DNA of 35,578 bases from Lachnospiraceae bacterium (lineage in GTDB: Bacteria > Bacillota > Clostridia > Lachnospirales > Lachnospiraceae), in contig JAAWAR010000050.1 of NCBI GenBank assembly GCA_022792295.1, positions 1 to 35,578 on the forward strand, given 5' to 3'. The position numbers and the translations under genes are program-made. Shown one piece after another: positions 32,673 to 35,578 of the stretch (the stretch's first letter is position 1; every line of letters starts with the position of its first letter). The notes beneath the pieces were generated by a model. That model made no database searches. It had not been told where the DNA came from and was given only the letters and a program-made list of their open reading frames with translations.

Positions 32673-32745
32673 GGGGCATTAGCGCAGTTGGGAGCGCGTT
32701 TGAATGGCATTCAAAAGGTCGTGGGTTCGAATCCCATATGCTCCA
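32673..32745 (+). tRNA. tRNA-Ala(GGC)
   Basis: This is a 73-base cloverleaf. The acceptor stem GGGGCAT pairs with ATGCTCC (one G-T pair), the D-arm is GCGC-AGTTGGGA-GCGC, the anticodon arm TTTGA-ATGGCAT-TCAAA shows anticodon GGC, and the T-arm is GTGGG-TTCGAAT-CCCAT. Discriminator base A fits alanine. CCA is not encoded. Confidence 0.9.
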
Positions 32746-32753
32746 GTTTTTAT

Positions 32754-32824
32754 GCAGATATGGTTCATCGGTAGAACGCTAGCTTCCCAAGCTGGAAAGG
32801 CGGGTTCGACTCCCGTTATCTGCT
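32754..32824 (+). tRNA. tRNA-Gly(CCC)
   Basis: This is a 71-base cloverleaf. The acceptor GCAGATA pairs perfectly with TATCTGC, the D-stem is GTTC/GAAC, the anticodon arm CTAGC-TTCCCAA-GCTGG has anticodon CCC, and the T-arm contains GGGTTCGACTCCC. The discriminator is T. A run of T's follows directly and may end transcription. The CCC isoacceptor reads the GGG codon. Confidence 0.88.
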
Positions 32825-33036
32825 TTTTTAATCCCTTGATTTTATTAGGTTTGTGAGCTGCTGAAAGTAAGAAAGTAATCAGCCGTATGTTCGACTGAAA
32901 TTGCAGGAAAAGAGCTTCTTGCACATATGATATTTAAACGAAAATTTTTAATTTATTATACTGGCAGACAGCTGGTGTCAGTATAAGTTCGAATTTTGTT
33001 ATCAATTAAAAAAATCGAGAAATGTGATAAGTAAAG

Positions 33037-33065
33037 TCCCTTGAATGAATCGAGGGATTTTTTTA
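33037..33065 (+). terminator. Rho-independent terminator in the AT-rich gap
   Basis: TCCCTTGA (33037-33044) pairs with TCGAGGGA (33050-33057) with one G-T pair and a 5-base loop, followed by a run of T's to 33065. No intact gene lies immediately upstream, so it may end leaked tRNA transcription or be left from a lost gene. Confidence 0.7.
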
Positions 33066-33301
33066 ATTTCAATGAAAGAGCGGTTTCAATAGAAATGAAT
33101 GGAATATAATTAAAAACACAATATAGCCTATTAATAAAAAGAACAAATATTCTTATAATAGAATACAAAATAAATGTTTGAATATCATACTATGATTTAT
33201 TATAGGTTGTGGATACATTTTTATTTGGCATGTTGCAAAGACATGCATAAATAGTTGTGGAGTCTGCCTGTTTTGAATTAAAAATAATAATGCCTTACAA
33301 T

Positions 33302-33330
33302 ATTTACAATAGACAAAGTTAGTGTTATAA
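33302..33330 (+). promoter_or_regulatory. Promoter of the surface protein gene, TTTACA-17-TATAAT
   Basis: TTTACA (33302-33307) and TATAAT (33325-33330) are 17 bases apart. GAGGGG and the ATG at 33379 follow, leaving a leader of about 40 bases. Confidence 0.65.
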
Positions 33331-33378
33331 TTAAATTATTCTACATATTCATATAAAATAGAGAGGGGTTATAAAATA

Positions 33379-35478
33379 ATGAAAAAATTTCTTATTACAG
33401 CCTTATTTATATATACAAGTTCCATTTATGCATTTGCCAATAAAGCCCCCAATGACGAATTTGCATCGGCAAGTAATGCAATACAAGAAATTGCGTCATC
33501 AAGTAATGCAACACAAACGCCAGATGAATCAATACAATCAGATACATCTAGTGATAAACAAAAAAATGCTTTACTAAACAGTAATAGAGAATCTGATATT
33601 TGGGAATATGAATTAAATTCATCAGGTATAACCATTAAAAAATACAAAGGAACTGATACAGATGTGATCATTCCTGAAAATATAGAAGGACATACTGTTA
33701 CAGGATTACAGAATTATTTATTTTCAGGATTAGGAATCACATCTGTTGAAATGCCGGATACAGTTGAAACCATTGGCTGGGGATTGTTTTCTGGCTGCAA
33801 GAAACTTACAGATGTAAAACTGAGTAATTCTTTAAAAAAGATACCGGAATATACATTCTCTGATTGTAGACTTTTGGAATCAATCGATATTCCCGAATCT
33901 GTAGAGACAATCCATGTTTCAGCATTTGATTCTACTATATTAAAGAGTTTTCATATATCAAGCGGAATAAAAGAAATACTATTTGACGATTATTCAAACA
34001 TGCCTTCCACAATAGCAGAGTATACAGTGGACTCTAACAATACAGAATTTAAAGTAATTGACGGAATGGTATTGAATTATAAGGGAGATACTTTATATTT
34101 TTTTAAAAGAAAAGTAACAGAAGAATATATTACAATTAAATTACCAGATTCTATTACAACAATAAAAAGTTTATATGAAATATTTAGTGGATTAAGCCAT
34201 AAAGAAATTAGATACATAAATGTTAGACTCTATTTAGGAAAAAATATCAAACAGATTGAACACCTTATAAATGCCAATCGTTATCAACAACAAATTTGGG
34301 CTGATTCAGGTTCTGATGTATATCAATATGTAAAAATACGAGGGTATACTATTTATCCGGCAACAGAAGAAGAATTTGACAGTATAACAGATTCGGATTT
34401 CCGGTTCTATCCAGATGAAAACGGAAATCTTACAGCGTCAGAGTATTATGGAAATGCTGATATAATGGAAATACCAAGCAATTTTGGAAATATAACTGTA
34501 AATAAAATCCATAGTGGATTATTTTATGACGCTGGAGAAGTTATGATTATTCCTGAAACAATCACAGAGATTGAAAGTCATGCGGGTGATATGGGATATC
34601 AATGGGGTATAAATGAAAATAAAAGATTATATAAAATTATAAATAATTCAGATATAGAAATACCTGTGAAAGGTCATTTAGAAAATTATAAAGGGATGTA
34701 TTCTCAACAATTTTCTGGAGGAGAACAATATGATGTTATTCCAGCAAGAGCGACCGCATACAAACACTATAAGATTACATATAAAGAAGTATATAATGCA
34801 AATCAGGCAGAATTGATTTATGAATATGGATATGGAGAAGAAATCACCTTACCAATCCCCGTTGCAAAACCGGGATATGAGTTTGCGGGCTGGTATCGTT
34901 GGACATATAATCCTGGTGGCGACTCTTTAGCGAAAATACCATCTACCAAGATAGAAATTGGTAATAATGAAAATTTGATTTTTCACGCCAAATATACAGA
35001 AAAATCCGGCACTACAAACAAACCCGGAGATTCTACAAATAAGCCTGGAAATACCTCCTTGGCATATGATGAAGGCAGCAGTGGGGGAGAGCCGGCGTCT
35101 TCTCTGCCCAAAAAGGCAAAAACCTCTGCCCAAATCGGATTTATAATCACAAACCCGCCTCTAGTAGGAAATACAGGAAAATGGATTTTAGATGGAAATA
35201 ATTGGAAATATCAATTACCAGACAATACCTATGCAAATCAGCAGTGGGTTTATACAGACGATAAATGGTATTTAGTGGGTATGGACCATACGATACTTAG
35301 AGGCTGGCAGCTTGTAAATGGTAAATGGTATTTATTGAACTGGGATGGTGCGATGCTTACAGGCTGGCAACAGGTGAATCATAAATGGTATTATATGAAT
35401 TTAAAGGGTGAGATGCTGTCTGATCAGCTGACTCCAGATGGATACAGGGTAGACAAGGATGGTGCCTGGATTCAATAA
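33379..35478 (+). CDS. Secreted leucine-rich-repeat (BspA-like) protein with cell-wall-binding repeats
   Basis: This 699-residue protein has a signal peptide of about 21 residues (MKKFLITALFIYTSSIYAFA), then a Ser/Asn/Thr-rich linker (residues 25-65). LRR_5/BspA-type leucine-rich repeats follow, for example GITSVEMPDTVETIGWGLFS, LTDVKLSNSLKKIPEYTFSD and LLESIDIPESVETI. A module like the InlB B repeat appears near 480-545 (ITLPIPVAKPGYEFAGWYRW). The C-terminus has CW_binding_1 repeats (LRGWQLVNGKWYLLNWDG, LTGWQQVNHKWYYMNLKG) that bind wall polymers. It is a surface-exposed protein, probably for adhesion or host contact. Codon use is AT-rich, unlike the rest of the window, and more GC-rich from about 35040 on. 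This suggests lateral origin and a separately acquired C-terminal module. Confidence 0.85.
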   Translation: MKKFLITALFIYTSSIYAFANKAPNDEFASASNAIQEIASSSNATQTPDESIQSDTSSDKQKNALLNSNRESDIWEYELNSSGITIKKYKGTDTDVIIPENIEGHTVTGLQNYLFSGLGITSVEMPDTVETIGWGLFSGCKKLTDVKLSNSLKKIPEYTFSDCRLLESIDIPESVETIHVSAFDSTILKSFHISSGIKEILFDDYSNMPSTIAEYTVDSNNTEFKVIDGMVLNYKGDTLYFFKRKVTEEYITIKLPDSITTIKSLYEIFSGLSHKEIRYINVRLYLGKNIKQIEHLINANRYQQQIWADSGSDVYQYVKIRGYTIYPATEEEFDSITDSDFRFYPDENGNLTASEYYGNADIMEIPSNFGNITVNKIHSGLFYDAGEVMIIPETITEIESHAGDMGYQWGINENKRLYKIINNSDIEIPVKGHLENYKGMYSQQFSGGEQYDVIPARATAYKHYKITYKEVYNANQAELIYEYGYGEEITLPIPVAKPGYEFAGWYRWTYNPGGDSLAKIPSTKIEIGNNENLIFHAKYTEKSGTTNKPGDSTNKPGNTSLAYDEGSSGGEPASSLPKKAKTSAQIGFIITNPPLVGNTGKWILDGNNWKYQLPDNTYANQQWVYTDDKWYLVGMDHTILRGWQLVNGKWYLLNWDGAMLTGWQQVNHKWYYMNLKGEMLSDQLTPDGYRVDKDGAWIQ

Positions 35479-35578
35479 ATAATTATAATACAGGAATTTC
35501 ATTTCCGTGTACATTCCCACTTGTAAGTAGTTTCGCCCTAACCGTGACATATCCTTGACTATGACCGTTCCCACAAGC
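35479..35578. other. Window end without recognised feature
   Basis: There is no supported gene in the last 100 bases. A clear terminator for the surface protein gene is not visible before the window ends. Confidence 0.4.

Larger units (their letters stand above)
32825..33378 (+). other. AT-rich intergenic region between the tRNA genes and the surface protein
   Basis: No gene is supported in this gap of about 550 bases. It holds a T-run after the tRNA-Gly, a hairpin with arms TTATACT and AGTATAA near 32956-32985 without a T-run, a terminator at 33037-33065, a small GCATGT/ACATGC hairpin near 33230, and the promoter of the surface protein gene. Base composition shifts sharply to AT here compared with everything to the left. 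Confidence 0.6.

Noticed and set aside
32754..33065. Attachment site of an integrated element at the tRNA-Gly 3' end
   Set aside because: No second copy of the tRNA 3' end and no integrase can be found up to the end of the window.

Overview
This window looks like chromosomal DNA of a Gram-positive anaerobe of the class Clostridia, probably a Lachnospiraceae-type gut organism. The grounds are Firmicutes-type Shine-Dalgarno sites, a CdaA/CdaR c-di-AMP locus, a class 2 (Firmicutes-type) GalT, a DacF-like carboxypeptidase, a YtvI-like permease, a stand-alone Spo0A C-terminal domain protein, and an AT-rich BspA-like surface protein with cell-wall-binding repeats. Most of the window has intermediate GC. 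The last ~2.7 kb is visibly AT-rich. No CRISPR array, insertion sequence, prophage or rRNA was seen.

Layout. (1) 1-3374: a catabolic operon of an AtuA-family protein, its split-off small AtuA-like domain, and a CaiB/BaiF-type CoA transferase, behind a leader with two possible promoters and a palindromic operator candidate. (2) 3558-8369, minus strand: a small dimeric-barrel-like protein, a large envelope protein of unknown role and an orphan chemoreceptor, with a decayed gene fragment at about 5972-6148. (3) 8567-13066: a tight three-gene operon of unknown function (membrane protein, Sel1-repeat protein, HerA/DUF853-like ATPase). This is the best candidate here for an undescribed system. (4) 13063-17291: a small membrane protein, an RsmF-type RNA methyltransferase, a D-Ala-D-Ala carboxypeptidase, and an HD-domain hydrolase preceded by a strongly structured leader. 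(5) 17312-19321: apbE and a NusG-II-like gene, divergent from a Gx-transporter gene. This resembles part of the flavin-based extracellular electron transfer (EET) locus. (6) 19316-20678: azlC/azlD plus relics of an FMN reductase and of a sortase-anchored surface protein. (7) 20908-22407: galT.

(8) 22465-26678: a promoter embedded in a palindrome, a tandem pair of 75-bp structured repeats, two coupled membrane-protein genes, cdaA, cdaR and HPr. CdaA makes c-di-AMP and CdaR is its envelope-facing regulator; the two upstream membrane proteins are translationally or transcriptionally linked to them. (9) 26685-32145: a polysaccharide polymerase-like protein, a PLP aminotransferase, a YtvI-like permease, a peptidoglycan-binding-domain protein and the Spo0A-C protein. 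(10) 32253-35578: a decayed gene, tRNA-Ala(GGC) and tRNA-Gly(CCC), an AT-rich gap and the surface protein.

Assignments rest on motif recognition by eye. No database search was run.
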